Source: Phytohabitans aurantiacus (lineage in GTDB: Bacteria; Actinomycetota; Actinomycetes; Mycobacteriales; Micromonosporaceae). From it: 64,000 bases of DNA. Where the stretch lies: NCBI RefSeq assembly GCF_027923225.1, contig NZ_BSDI01000001.1, forward strand, positions 287,946 to 351,945. Direction: 5' to 3'. The notes under the pieces were generated by a model. That model made no database searches. It had not been told where the DNA came from and saw only the letters and a list, made by a program, of their open reading frames with translations. The translations under genes were made by a program, and so were the position numbers. The stretch's first letter is position 1, and each line of letters starts with the position of its first letter. Below, one piece after another: positions 46,676-54,897 of this stretch.

Positions 46676-46723
46676 TCAAAGCTTCATTCAAGTCGCCCTT
46701 ACGCCTTGAATGACGCAATGATC
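46674..46723. terminator. Bidirectional hairpin between convergent genes
   Basis: GATCA...TCATTCAAG pairs with CTTGAATGA...TGATC, leaving a five-base internal bulge and a nine-base loop. The stem begins in the stop codon of the NHL gene and contains the 3' end of pxpA (stop at 46699-46701). Confidence 0.6.
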
Positions 46724-47451
46724 ACGCCGGCGGCGGATAGGGCCGCGCGGATGTGGCGGGCGAGGTCTACCGCGCCGGGGGTGTCGCCGTGTAGGCATAT
46801 CGATTCGACTGGGAGGTGTAAGACTGTGCCGTCCACCGCCACTACCTCGGATGCGGTCGCCATCCGGACTACGCGTTCGGCCACCTCGTCCAGCGATGTG
46901 ACCAGGGCGCCCGGCGATGATCGGGGCACGAGGGTGCCGGCGGGCTGATAGCCGCGGTCGGCGAAGCCCTCCCCGACCGCGCGCAGCCCGGCGCCGGCGG
47001 CGAGCTGTGCCAGTACCGAGCCGGGCGGGCACAGCACCGGCAGCGACCGGTCATAGTCGACGACGGCGGCCACCACCGCGGCCGCCTGCGCCTCGTCGAC
47101 CGCCGCGACGTTGTAGAGGGCCCCGTGCGGTTTCACATATCGCACGCGGGTGCCGGCGACGCGGCAGAACCCGTCCAGCGCGGCGATCTGGTACAGCACG
47201 TCGTCGCGCAGGTCGCCGAAGGCGTACTCGATGCGCCGGCGCCCGAAGCCCGCAAGGTCCCGGTAGCCGACCTGCGCGCCCACCGCCACGCCGCGGGCGG
47301 CCGCCTCGGCACACACGCGCCGCATCGCGGGCGGGTCGCCGGCGTGGAAGCCGCACGCGACGTTTGCCGAGGTCACCACCGAGAGCAGGGCCTCGTCGTC
47401 GCCGAGGCGCCAGACGCCGAAGCCCTCGCCGAGGTCAGCGTTCAGATCCAT
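46699..47451 (-). CDS. pxpA: 5-oxoprolinase subunit A (LamB/YcsF family)
   Basis: PxpA works with PxpB and PxpC to open 5-oxoproline to glutamate using ATP. The 250-residue protein has MDLNADLGEGFGVWRLGDDEALL at the start, SANVACGFHAGDPPAM and the late HGDTPGAVDLARHIRAAL, all characteristic of the family. ATG 47451 overlaps the end of pxpC by 17 bases, so translation is coupled. Last gene of the pxpBCA operon. Confidence 0.95.
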   Translation of the reverse strand: MDLNADLGEGFGVWRLGDDEALLSVVTSANVACGFHAGDPPAMRRVCAEAAARGVAVGAQVGYRDLAGFGRRRIEYAFGDLRDDVLYQIAALDGFCRVAGTRVRYVKPHGALYNVAAVDEAQAAAVVAAVVDYDRSLPVLCPPGSVLAQLAAGAGLRAVGEGFADRGYQPAGTLVPRSSPGALVTSLDEVAERVVRMATASEVVAVDGTVLHLPVESICLHGDTPGAVDLARHIRAALSAAGVIIASFKA

Positions 47452-48277
47452 GGAACCTCACCGTAGTACCGGGAAGGGCCTGCGCGAGGGGCGAAACATC
47501 GTCCACGACCGCGATGACCGGGTAACCGCCGGTGGTCGGGTGGTCGGCGAGGAAGATCAACGGCTGGCCGCTGGCCGGTACCTGCACGGCGCCGAGCACC
47601 ACACCCTCGCTGGGCAGCTCACCCTCGCGGGCGCGAGCAAGAGCCGCGCCGGAAAGTCGCGCTCCGACCCGGTTGCTCACCGCGCTGACCGTGTACTGGG
47701 TGCCAAGCAGCGCCTCGACGGCAGCCGATGTGAACCAGTCCCGCCGTGGACCCAGCCGCACCCGCAGTTCCAGTACCGCCGGCGGCGCCTGCCACGGCAC
47801 GAAGTCCACGGTGGAGGGTGTGGCCGCCGGGCCGATCGGCAGCACGTCGCCGTCCCGCAGCGGGGCGGGCCCGAGCCCGGAGAGCGTGTCGGTCGACCGG
47901 CTGCCCAGCACGGGCGGTACCGCGATCCCGCCGGCCACGGCAAGGTACGACCGGACGCCGTACTCGGCCCGTCCCACTTCGACCACCGCTCCGGCGGGCG
48001 CCGCTACCGGTACCCCATAACAAGCTGGACGCCCACCGACGGTGACCCGGGCGAGCGCGCCCGTGAGCGCGAACGTCCCCGCCTTTCGAAGCCGCACGGC
48101 GCAGCCGGCGGCCGTGATCTCCAGCCCGGCCGCGTCTTCGGCGTTGCCGACCAGGCGGTTGGCCAGCCGGAGCGCGGGCGGGTCGAGGGCGCCGGAGCGC
48201 GGCACGCCGAGGTGCGCCCAGCCGGGGCGCCCGAGGTCCTGCACGGTGGTCAGCGGCCCGGCCCGCACGATGTCCAT
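47435..48277 (-). CDS. pxpC: 5-oxoprolinase subunit C
   Basis: The 280-residue protein begins MDIVRAGPLTTVQDLGRPG, with GVPRSGALDPPALRLANRLVGN, the signature of the biotin-dependent-carboxylase-like KipA/PxpC family. LADHPTTGGYPVIAVV near the end is also typical. Its start overlaps the pxpB stop (ATGA). Acts with PxpB in the ATP-dependent cleavage of 5-oxoproline. Confidence 0.95.
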   Translation of the reverse strand: MDIVRAGPLTTVQDLGRPGWAHLGVPRSGALDPPALRLANRLVGNAEDAAGLEITAAGCAVRLRKAGTFALTGALARVTVGGRPACYGVPVAAPAGAVVEVGRAEYGVRSYLAVAGGIAVPPVLGSRSTDTLSGLGPAPLRDGDVLPIGPAATPSTVDFVPWQAPPAVLELRVRLGPRRDWFTSAAVEALLGTQYTVSAVSNRVGARLSGAALARAREGELPSEGVVLGAVQVPASGQPLIFLADHPTTGGYPVIAVVDDVSPLAQALPGTTVRFHGSER

Positions 48278-48888
48278 CACGCGGGCACCAGCCGCACTCG
48301 GGTGCCGGGAACGAGCAGGGCGGGTGGATCGCGGTCGACGTCGAAGAGCACCCGCTCGGTACGGCCAACGAGGCGCCAGCCGCCGGGCGAGGCGGTCGGG
48401 TAGATCCCGGCGTACTCCCCGGCCAGCCCCACCGAGCCGGCCGGCACCTTGGGGCGCGGGTTGGCCAGCCGAGGCACCGTCCATTCGGCGGGCAGCCCGG
48501 CGAGATACGCGAATCCGGGAGAGAAGCCGCAGAACGCCACCCGAAACTCGGCGCTCGCGATCCGGTCGACGGTGTCTTCCGTGGACAGTTCCCAGTGCTC
48601 GGCGACCCACGGCAGGTCAGTGCCGTCATACACGACGGGGACCGTGACCAGCGGCCCTTCCGCCGTACCGGTAGCGGCGGGCGGCGGCCACTCCGCCATG
48701 CGGCGCGCCAGGTCAGCGGGGTCGGTGACGCCGTCCAGCAGTACGGTGCGGGCGCCCGGCACGATCTCGGCTACGGACAATTCGCCGCGCTCCCGGCGCC
48801 GCCACAGCTCGGCGCGCCACGCCTCGACGTGGTCTCCGTCGGCGCACTCGATCAGCAGCGCGGCCCGGCCCACCTCGGTCATCCGCAT
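48277..48888 (-). CDS. pxpB: 5-oxoprolinase subunit B
   Basis: The protein is 203 residues from ATG 48888 (MRMTEVGRAALLIE). It shows the PxpB/KipI cyclophilin-like fold signature VPVVYDGTDLPWVAEH, AFCGFSPGFAYL, RLANPRPKVPAGSVGLAGEYAGIYP. The upstream in-frame GTG 48927 lies 4-5 bases after the expected start of a leaderless transcript (-10 TAGGTT at 48939-48944 on the minus strand), so the protein may be 13 residues longer. First gene of pxpBCA; divergent from trhA. Confidence 0.92.
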   Translation of the reverse strand: MRMTEVGRAALLIECADGDHVEAWRAELWRRRERGELSVAEIVPGARTVLLDGVTDPADLARRMAEWPPPAATGTAEGPLVTVPVVYDGTDLPWVAEHWELSTEDTVDRIASAEFRVAFCGFSPGFAYLAGLPAEWTVPRLANPRPKVPAGSVGLAGEYAGIYPTASPGGWRLVGRTERVLFDVDRDPPALLVPGTRVRLVPA

Positions 48889-48937
48889 GCCCGTCATCTT
48901 GGCATCAGCGAATATCGGCAAGCTCACTACTCACAAG

Positions 48938-48959
48938 TAACCTACGGTACCGTAACCTA
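48938..48959. promoter_or_regulatory. Operator-like palindrome between pxpB and trhA
   Basis: TACGGTACCGTA (48943-48954) is a perfect 12-bp palindrome flanked by two direct TAACCTA repeats (48938-48944 and 48953-48959). The -10 of the plus-strand gene (TAACCT, 48953-48958) and of the minus-strand pxpB (TAGGTT, 48939-48944) both lie in it. A TetR-type repressor site controlling both genes is the likely explanation. Confidence 0.6.
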
Positions 48960-48964
48960 GAGGC

Positions 48965-49645
48965 ATGACCACCGACGTGCCCCTCCGTCTGAAGCCTGTC
49001 GATCTCGGCAAGCCGCGAATGCGCGGCTGGCTACACGCCTACGCATTCTTCGTGGCCGCGGCCTGCGGCATCGTGCTGACCTCGATCGCCGCGACCCGCC
49101 CCGGCATCGCACCGGTCGTGAGCTGCGCCATCTACAGCCTGACGGTGTGCGGCCTCTTCGGCACCAGCGCGCTCTACCACCGCCGGGTCTGGTCCCCCCG
49201 CGGGTACGCGATCATGCGGCGCCTCGACCACTCAATGATCTTCGTGTTCATCGCCGGCACGTACACGCCGTTCTGCGCGCTGCTCCTGCCGACGCGGCTC
49301 GCCAGCATGCTGCTCGCCGTCGTCTGGATCGGGGCGGTCATCGGGGTGGCGTTGAAGCTGGTCTGGCCGCACGCGCCGCGATGGGCCTCCGCCCCGCTCT
49401 ACATCGGGCTCGGCTGGGTCGCCGTCGCGGTGCTGCCCGACATCTACCGGCACGGCGGCGTCACGGCGCTCGTGCTGCTCGTGGTGGGCGGCGTGACCTA
49501 CACGCTCGGCGCCGTCTTCTACGCGCTGCGCCGGCCGAACCCGTGGCCCGAGGTGTTCGGGCACCACGAGTTCTTCCACGCCAGCACGCTCGTCGCCGCG
49601 ATCGCCCACCACATCGCGATCTACTTCGCGTTGTTCGCCAGGTAG
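48965..49645 (+). CDS. TrhA/hemolysin III family membrane protein (PAQR superfamily)
   Basis: The 226-residue protein has seven helices and the family's conserved motifs: GTSALYHR, RRLDHSMIFVFIAGTYTPF and GHHEFFHASTLVAAIAHHIAIYF. The His/Asp residues form the metal site shared with eukaryotic PAQR proteins; bacterial members are linked to membrane-lipid composition. ATG 48965 comes six bases after TAACCT, suggesting a leaderless mRNA. It is divergent from pxpB with a palindrome between. Confidence 0.92.
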   Translation: MTTDVPLRLKPVDLGKPRMRGWLHAYAFFVAAACGIVLTSIAATRPGIAPVVSCAIYSLTVCGLFGTSALYHRRVWSPRGYAIMRRLDHSMIFVFIAGTYTPFCALLLPTRLASMLLAVVWIGAVIGVALKLVWPHAPRWASAPLYIGLGWVAVAVLPDIYRHGGVTALVLLVVGGVTYTLGAVFYALRRPNPWPEVFGHHEFFHASTLVAAIAHHIAIYFALFAR

Positions 49646-49646
49646 A

Positions 49647-49949
49647 TCACTCGTACAGACGGCCGGTCGGGCGGCGTACCACCCGGCGCTCCTCGATCCG
49701 GGTCGCGTCCACTGGCGGCACGACCTCGCGGTCCTCGACGACACGGTCCGTCACGACCGTGGCCGGCGGCGTCACGACGGCGCGGCGACGGTTCTGCCAG
49801 AACCACAGGGTCAGGATCAGACCGAAGATGCCCGCCAGCATGAGAACCCAGCCGACGACGTTGATGTCGAGCCAACCCAGATCGAACTCGACGGCGAACG
49901 CGAAGATCGCACCCAAGGCGATGAGGAAGATGCTCCCGCCGATACCCAT
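49647..49949 (-). CDS. DUF6458 family membrane protein (first copy)
   Basis: The 100-residue protein starts MGIGGSIFLIALGAIFAFAVEFDLGWLDINVVGWVLMLAG, giving two helices, followed by a positively charged tail. ATG 49949 has AGGAGGGCGAC upstream. It is a paralogue of 50516-50794 with the same first 40 residues pattern; sixA lies between them. Convergent with trhA (one base apart). Confidence 0.8.
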   Translation of the reverse strand: MGIGGSIFLIALGAIFAFAVEFDLGWLDINVVGWVLMLAGIFGLILTLWFWQNRRRAVVTPPATVVTDRVVEDREVVPPVDATRIEERRVVRRPTGRLYE

Positions 49950-50021
49950 GTCGCCCTCCTTGACTGATGTCGCAGTCTGCTTACCCACGGGTTTTGGTCC
50001 TCAATCAGGCAAGCTGGGCGC

Positions 50022-50519
50022 ATGACGGAACGCACCATCGTGCTGTTGCGCCACGCAAAGGCCGACCGCCCTACCCGTATCGACGACATCGACCGGCCGC
50101 TGACCGCCCGCGGGCACGCGGACGCGACCGCGGCGGGCGCCTGGCTCGCCAAGCGCCGGCTCCTGCCTGACCTGGTGATCTGCTCACCGTCCAAGCGCAC
50201 CCGTCAGACGTGGCACGGCGTGGCGGTCGCCCTCGGCGACACGTCGCCGCACGTGCTCTACGAGGGACGGGTCTACGACGGCCGCGCGGGTGACCTGCTC
50301 GATCTGATCCGTGCCGCGGACGACGGCGTGTCGACCGTACTGGTGATCGGGCACAACCCGACGGTCTCGCAGCTGTCGGAGCTGCTCGATCCCGGCGCGG
50401 ATACCGACTCAGACGGGTTGCGCACCAGTGGGGTGGCGGTTCACCGGTTCGAGGGATCGTGGGCCGAGTGCGATTCGGGCAAAGCGCCGCTGACGGCGAC
50501 CCACACCGCGCGAGGTTAG
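50022..50519 (+). CDS. sixA: SixA-type phosphohistidine phosphatase
   Basis: The 165-residue protein is of the histidine phosphatase fold. It has LLRHAKADRP with the catalytic RH at the N-terminus, CSPSKRTRQT (second Arg) and VLVIGHNPTVSQL with the last His. SixA dephosphorylates phosphohistidine, in E. coli on phosphotransferase or His-kinase phosphotransfer proteins. ATG 50022; the stop overlaps the convergent DUF6458 gene by four bases. Confidence 0.88.
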   Translation: MTERTIVLLRHAKADRPTRIDDIDRPLTARGHADATAAGAWLAKRRLLPDLVICSPSKRTRQTWHGVAVALGDTSPHVLYEGRVYDGRAGDLLDLIRAADDGVSTVLVIGHNPTVSQLSELLDPGADTDSDGLRTSGVAVHRFEGSWAECDSGKAPLTATHTARG

Positions 50520-50794
50520 GGCGACGGCGGGAGCGGTGGCTCCGGCGGCGTCGGGCGGTTCGCGATCGGGTCCGGCGGTGTCGGGAGCCGGCTCTCCTGT
50601 GCCGTTGGCGGCACGACCGCGACCGACATCCGGCGGCGGCGCCAGAACCAGAGCGTGACGACCAGGATCGTCGCGCCGGCCAGCATGAGCACGACGCCAA
50701 CGACATCGAGGTCGAGCCACCAGGGCTCGACCTCGAAGGCGAACGTCAAGACCGCGCCGAGCGCGATCAGGAAGATACCGCCGCCGATGCCCAC
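50516..50794 (-). CDS. DUF6458 family membrane protein (second copy)
   Basis: The 92-residue protein (GTG 50794) has the same start, MGIGGGIFLIALGAVLTFAFEVEPWWLDLDVVGVVLMLAG, and then a basic RRRRMS and a Pro-rich tail. It differs from the copy at 49647 mainly in the tail. The two paralogues flank sixA, so a local duplication is likely. Its stop overlaps the sixA stop by four bases. Confidence 0.8.
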   Translation of the reverse strand: MGIGGGIFLIALGAVLTFAFEVEPWWLDLDVVGVVLMLAGATILVVTLWFWRRRRMSVAVVPPTAQESRLPTPPDPIANRPTPPEPPLPPSP

Positions 50795-50828
50795 GGTCCC
50801 ATTAGAACCCCGGGCGGGCGGCTCCGCA

Positions 50829-52685
50829 TCAGAAGGCGTCCTCCGCCAGATCCATCACGTCCAGGGTGCTGGACTCGATGATCCTGCGGTCGGCGCCGAT
50901 ACGCGGCAACACCTCGTGGGCGAAGAACCGAGCCGCAGCCACCTTGCCCTCGTAGAAGGACTTGTCGGCGGCGGAGGTCTCACCGGCCAGCGCGCGGAGC
51001 GCGACCTCGGCCTGGCGCTGCAAGAGCCAGGCGACGACGAGGTCGCCCAGGTCCAGCAGCAGGCGGCGCGAGTTCAGGCCGATCTTGTACAGCGCACGCG
51101 GGTCGTCACCCTGTGCCTCGCCGAGCCAGCCGGTCATCACGCCAAGGATCTGCTGTACCTCGGCGAGCGCCTTGCCCAGCGCGAGGCGCTCCTCCTTGAG
51201 CTGGCCGTTGCCGCCCTCGGACTCGATGAAGCCCTGGATCTCACCGGCCACGGTCATCAGCGCCTTGCCGCCGTCCTTCACGATCTTCCGGAAGAACAGG
51301 TCGAGGCTCTGGATCGCGGTCGTGCCCTCGTACAGGGTGTCGATCTTCGCGTCGCGCACGTACTGCTCGAGCGGGTAGTCCTGCAGGTAGCCGGAGCCGC
51401 CGAAGGTCTGCAGAGCCTCGTGGCCCAGCAGCTCGTACGCCCGCTCCGAGCCGGCGCCCTTGACGAGCGGCAGCAGCAGGTCGTTGATCCGCTTGGCGCG
51501 CTTGACGGTCTGCTCGTCGCCGGCCGCCTCGGCGATGATGATCCGGTCCTGCCAGGTGGCCGTGTAGCAGACCAGGGCGCGCAGGCCCTCGGCGTACGCC
51601 TTCTGCAGGAGCAGCGAACGGCGCACGTCCGGGTGGTTCGTGATGGTGACCCGGGGCGCGGCCTTGTCGGTCATCTGGAGCAGGTCGGCGCCCTGGACGC
51701 GGTTCTTCGCGTACTCGAGCGCGTTCAGGTACCCGGTGGACAGGGTGGCGATCGCCTTCGTGCCGACCATCATGCGGGCGTACTCGATGATCAGGAACAT
51801 CTGCCGGATGCCGTCGTGCACGTCGCCGAGCAGCCATCCCTTGGCCGGCGTGCCGTGCTCGCCGAAGGTGAGCTCGCACGTCGTGGAGACCTTGAGGCCC
51901 ATCTTGTGCTCGACGTTCGTGGCGAAGACGCCGTTGCGCTCGCCCAGCTCGCCGGTCTTCGGGTCGAAGTGGAACTTCGGCACGACGAAGAGCGACAGGC
52001 CCTTCGTACCCGGACCGCCCGCGCCCTCGACGCCGACCGGGCGCGCCAGCACGTAGTGGATGATGTTGTCGGAGAGGTCGTGCTCGCCGCTGGTGATGAA
52101 CCGCTTGACGCCCTCGATGTGGTAGCTGCCATCGGGCTGCGGGATCGCGCGGGTGCGGCCGGCGCCGACGTCGGAGCCCGCGTCGGGCTCGGTCAGGACC
52201 ATTGTGGACGCCCAGCGCTTCTCGACGAAGAGCTTCGCCCACTCCTGCTGCTCAGGCGTGCCCTCGCGCCACAGCGTGTGCGCGAAGGAGGGGCCCGACG
52301 CGTACATCCAGATGGGCGCGTTCGAGCCGAGTACCAGGTCGGCCAGCGACCACCACAGTGCGCGGGGAGCATTGGTGCCGCCGAGCGCCTCGGGCAGGTC
52401 AAGCCGCCAGAACTCGGCGTCCATGAAGGCGTTGAAGGACTTGCGCAGCTCCTCGGGAACGGTCACCGAGTGGGTGGTCGGATCGAAGACGGGCGGCGTC
52501 CGGTCACCGGCGACGAAGCTCGGCGCCAGATCTTCCCTGGCCAGCCGGTCGACCTCGGAGAGGATGCTCCGCGCGGTGTCCACGTCGAGATCAGAGTACG
52601 GCTCCTGGCCGATGATCTGATCCGCGCCGAAGACCTCGAAGAGGTTGAACTCAAGGTCCCGGACATTGCTCTTGTAGTGCGTCAT
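50829..52685 (-). CDS. Acyl-CoA dehydrogenase (FadE5-like long form)
   Basis: The 618-residue protein is longer than typical acyl-CoA dehydrogenases (about 390), with the additional C-terminal domain seen in FadE5-type proteins. Motifs: the FAD-binding MVLTEPDAGSDVGAGRTRA and VKRFITSGEHDL, then ALQTFGGSGYLQDYPLEQYVRDAKIDTLYEGTTAIQS, where the Glu of YEGT is the catalytic base. It catalyses the first beta-oxidation step. Expression is under the tandem operators at 52720-52758. ATG 52685 has only a weak GGGGG ribosome-site candidate. Confidence 0.93.
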   Translation of the reverse strand: MTHYKSNVRDLEFNLFEVFGADQIIGQEPYSDLDVDTARSILSEVDRLAREDLAPSFVAGDRTPPVFDPTTHSVTVPEELRKSFNAFMDAEFWRLDLPEALGGTNAPRALWWSLADLVLGSNAPIWMYASGPSFAHTLWREGTPEQQEWAKLFVEKRWASTMVLTEPDAGSDVGAGRTRAIPQPDGSYHIEGVKRFITSGEHDLSDNIIHYVLARPVGVEGAGGPGTKGLSLFVVPKFHFDPKTGELGERNGVFATNVEHKMGLKVSTTCELTFGEHGTPAKGWLLGDVHDGIRQMFLIIEYARMMVGTKAIATLSTGYLNALEYAKNRVQGADLLQMTDKAAPRVTITNHPDVRRSLLLQKAYAEGLRALVCYTATWQDRIIIAEAAGDEQTVKRAKRINDLLLPLVKGAGSERAYELLGHEALQTFGGSGYLQDYPLEQYVRDAKIDTLYEGTTAIQSLDLFFRKIVKDGGKALMTVAGEIQGFIESEGGNGQLKEERLALGKALAEVQQILGVMTGWLGEAQGDDPRALYKIGLNSRRLLLDLGDLVVAWLLQRQAEVALRALAGETSAADKSFYEGKVAAARFFAHEVLPRIGADRRIIESSTLDVMDLAEDAF

Positions 52686-52719
52686 TCTCGCTGGCCCCCG
52701 CTTCGCTTTCGGGCAGGTG

Positions 52720-52758
52720 TTACCGGTCAGTAACTTTCATTCTATTACTGGCGAGTAG
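52720..52758. promoter_or_regulatory. Tandem operators and promoter of the acyl-CoA dehydrogenase
   Basis: TTACCGGTCAGTAA (52720-52733) and TTACTGGCGAGTAG (52745-52758), with TTAC...GTA(A/G) half-sites, flank a TAGAAT -10 (52739-52744, minus strand). One site covers the spacer and the other the expected transcript start. The layout fits repression by a TetR-family regulator that is not encoded here. In 52686-53025 I see no gene; 52759-53025 holds no further feature. Confidence 0.7.
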
Positions 52759-53025
52759 GCAGCGACAAGGCGATCTCGGAAGTGACCGTGACCACAACCC
52801 GACGGACAAAAGCCGCATACCCCTTGATTCAGGGCGAGGCAAGTCGGCACGCCGACAGTTGCCGTCACCTCCATGGATCCCCGTCGTTGGGACCGATGCC
52901 CGAGTGATCACGGGCCGAGACCGGGGAGGAATGGATGTCACTCGCCACCGTTTTGCACAGGCTCACCCCAGAACCGCGCGTACCGCGCCGCTACGTCGGT
53001 CGCCACCGCGCGCCGGCGCCGGCAC

Positions 53026-54153
53026 TTACGTATCGGATGCCCCGAGTTCCCAGCTGGGCACCGCGGCCGCGGTGACGGGGCGGGCGCCGGCGTACTCCAT
53101 GAGCACCAGCGCGATGTCATCGTCGAGACGCCCATGCACCCACTCGACCAGCGCCGTCTCCAGCGAAACCAGCCCGTCGCCGACCGTGCCATGACCGAGC
53201 AGCCGCCACGCCCGGTCCGCGATGGGGAAGAACTCCCCTTCCCGGCGCGCCTCGCCCAGACCGTCTGTGAACAGCAGCAACCGGTCGCCCGGCTCCAGCC
53301 GCTCGACGCGCGGCCTGACGACCGGCATGAAACCCAACGGCGGTGCGGGTGCCGGCGGCTCCAGCGGGATCGCCTCGCCCCGCCGCAGCAGCAGCGGCGC
53401 CGGGTGCCCGCAGTTGACGATCGTGAGGGTGCCGCCGCGCTCCTCTACGAGAGCCGCGGTGACGAAGTCTTCGTCGCCGACGCTGCGGGCCACCGCCCGG
53501 TCCAGGTCGGCCACGATCGCGCGCAGGTCGGCCCGCTCGTACGCCACGTGCCGGTACGAGCCGAGCACGATGCTGGCCAGGCGCACGGCGTCGAGCCCCT
53601 TGCCGCGCACATCTCCGATGATCATGCGAACGCCGTAGGGCGTGTCGAGAGCCTCGTAGAGGTCACCGCCGATGTCGGCCGCGGCGGTCGCCGAGATGTA
53701 TCGCCCAGCCACGGCCAGCGTGCCGACCTTGGGGCCCAGCGGTCGCAGTACAGCTTGCTGTGCCACCGACGCGAGCCGGGACAGCTCGGCGATCCGCTCC
53801 GCCTGACGCTCCCGGATCACCGCCACCGCGGACGCCATGCCCGTCGCCACCGCGATGCCCACGACGATGATCGCGTTGGCCAGCCTGTTCTGTTCACCCA
53901 TCAGAGCGAACGCGCCGCCCAGCACCGTAGCCAGCACGCCGATCGCGAGGACCACCCGCCACGACGCGAAAGCCGCCGCCAGGAACGGCGCCGCCACGAT
54001 GAGACCGATATACCGGGCCTCGGAACCGTCTGCCAGCTCGATCGCCGCCACGAGCGCGAGCAGCACGAGGGCCGCGCCGAGACCGGCGCGGGATCCTTGG
54101 CTCAGCGGGCGGCGGCCCGGCGGCAGAAAATACATGGGTACGCCGAACAGCAT
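53026..54153 (-). CDS. Membrane-anchored PP2C (SpoIIE-type) serine phosphatase
   Basis: The 375-residue protein has five or six N-terminal helices (about residues 20-140) and a cytoplasmic SpoIIE-like PP2C domain with ISATAAADIGGDLYEAL, IIGDVRGKGLDAVRLA, LLFTDGLGEARR and DDDIALVLM (metal-binding Asp residues). Such phosphatases act on anti-anti-sigma factors. No sigma regulator is adjacent. ATG 54153 (MLFGVPMYF) was chosen; ATG 54135 is also possible and neither has a strong ribosome site. Confidence 0.85.
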   Translation of the reverse strand: MLFGVPMYFLPPGRRPLSQGSRAGLGAALVLLALVAAIELADGSEARYIGLIVAAPFLAAAFASWRVVLAIGVLATVLGGAFALMGEQNRLANAIIVVGIAVATGMASAVAVIRERQAERIAELSRLASVAQQAVLRPLGPKVGTLAVAGRYISATAAADIGGDLYEALDTPYGVRMIIGDVRGKGLDAVRLASIVLGSYRHVAYERADLRAIVADLDRAVARSVGDEDFVTAALVEERGGTLTIVNCGHPAPLLLRRGEAIPLEPPAPAPPLGFMPVVRPRVERLEPGDRLLLFTDGLGEARREGEFFPIADRAWRLLGHGTVGDGLVSLETALVEWVHGRLDDDIALVLMEYAGARPVTAAAVPSWELGASDT

Positions 54154-54220
54154 GCCTGATCGACGGCCGCGACTGAACGAAGTTGACCCGTCGTCTGATT
54201 CGGATTTGGCCGGGCGGCGG

Positions 54221-54844
54221 TCACCGGAGGATCTCGTACTCCACCGTGATGTGGCCCAGACCGAGGGAGGCGATCGACCGGAAGGCCGCCCTCGAAAGAT
54301 CAATGCATCGGCCGGAAATATACGGGCCGCGGTCGTTGATCCGTACCACGACCGACTTCCCGTTCGATGGGTTGGTGACCCGGACCCTGGTGTCGAAGGG
54401 CAGCGTCTTGTGCGCGGCGGTGAGCGCCTCGGGATCGAACTGCTCGCCGTTCGCGGTGGGTTGCGGCTCGTCGTAGTACGAGGCCCCGCAGCGCTCTTTT
54501 GTTGCCGGGCTCGCGCTTGGGCTGCTCCTTGGCGTCTCTTCCGCGCTCCGCGCGTTGCCGCGGGAGGCCCTCTGTGGCGCCTTCGTCGGCGTCGGGCTCG
54601 CCGCTTGGGTGGTGGCCTCTGTTCGTGGTGGCACCGGCGCCAGTTCGCCCGACGCCGTCAGCCTTACCGCGCCAAGCCCTCCGCCGACCAGCAGCGACCC
54701 CACCACTGCGGCCACTGCGACGACGGGGGTGCGCCTCGACTTACGGTGATGCCTTCCGGTCACTCGGCGGACCGTAGCGGCTGCCCGGCTTGACCTGTCA
54801 AAGTGATCTATCCCTTTAGTGCGGTTATGTAGTAAAACGTTCAT
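54221..54844 (-). CDS. RlpA-like double-psi beta-barrel (lytic transglycosylase family) protein
   Basis: The 207-residue protein has an N-terminal basic segment, one membrane helix (VVAVAAVVGSLLVGGGLG), a low-complexity linker and a C-terminal RlpA domain from about residue 120: CGASYYDEPQPTANGEQFDPEALTAAHKTLPFDTRVRVTN and VRINDRGPY. The ND of RGPY-type loops is the catalytic Asp in RlpA. Start uncertain: ATG 54880 and ATG 54844 are in frame and the region before 54844 is AT-rich and promoter-like. Divergent from the phosphoribosyltransferase. Confidence 0.8.
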   Translation of the reverse strand: MNVLLHNRTKGIDHFDRSSRAAATVRRVTGRHHRKSRRTPVVAVAAVVGSLLVGGGLGAVRLTASGELAPVPPRTEATTQAASPTPTKAPQRASRGNARSAEETPRSSPSASPATKERCGASYYDEPQPTANGEQFDPEALTAAHKTLPFDTRVRVTNPSNGKSVVVRINDRGPYISGRCIDLSRAAFRSIASLGLGHITVEYEILR

Positions 54845-54897
54845 CCGATCGAACGACGCGACGTGGGTCGGTTGTGCCATAGGCGGAGGATGGAGTT

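Noticed and set aside
52720..52941. 73-codon minus-strand frame upstream of the acyl-CoA dehydrogenase
   Set aside because: It overlaps the tandem operators and promoter and has no ribosome site or recognisable content.
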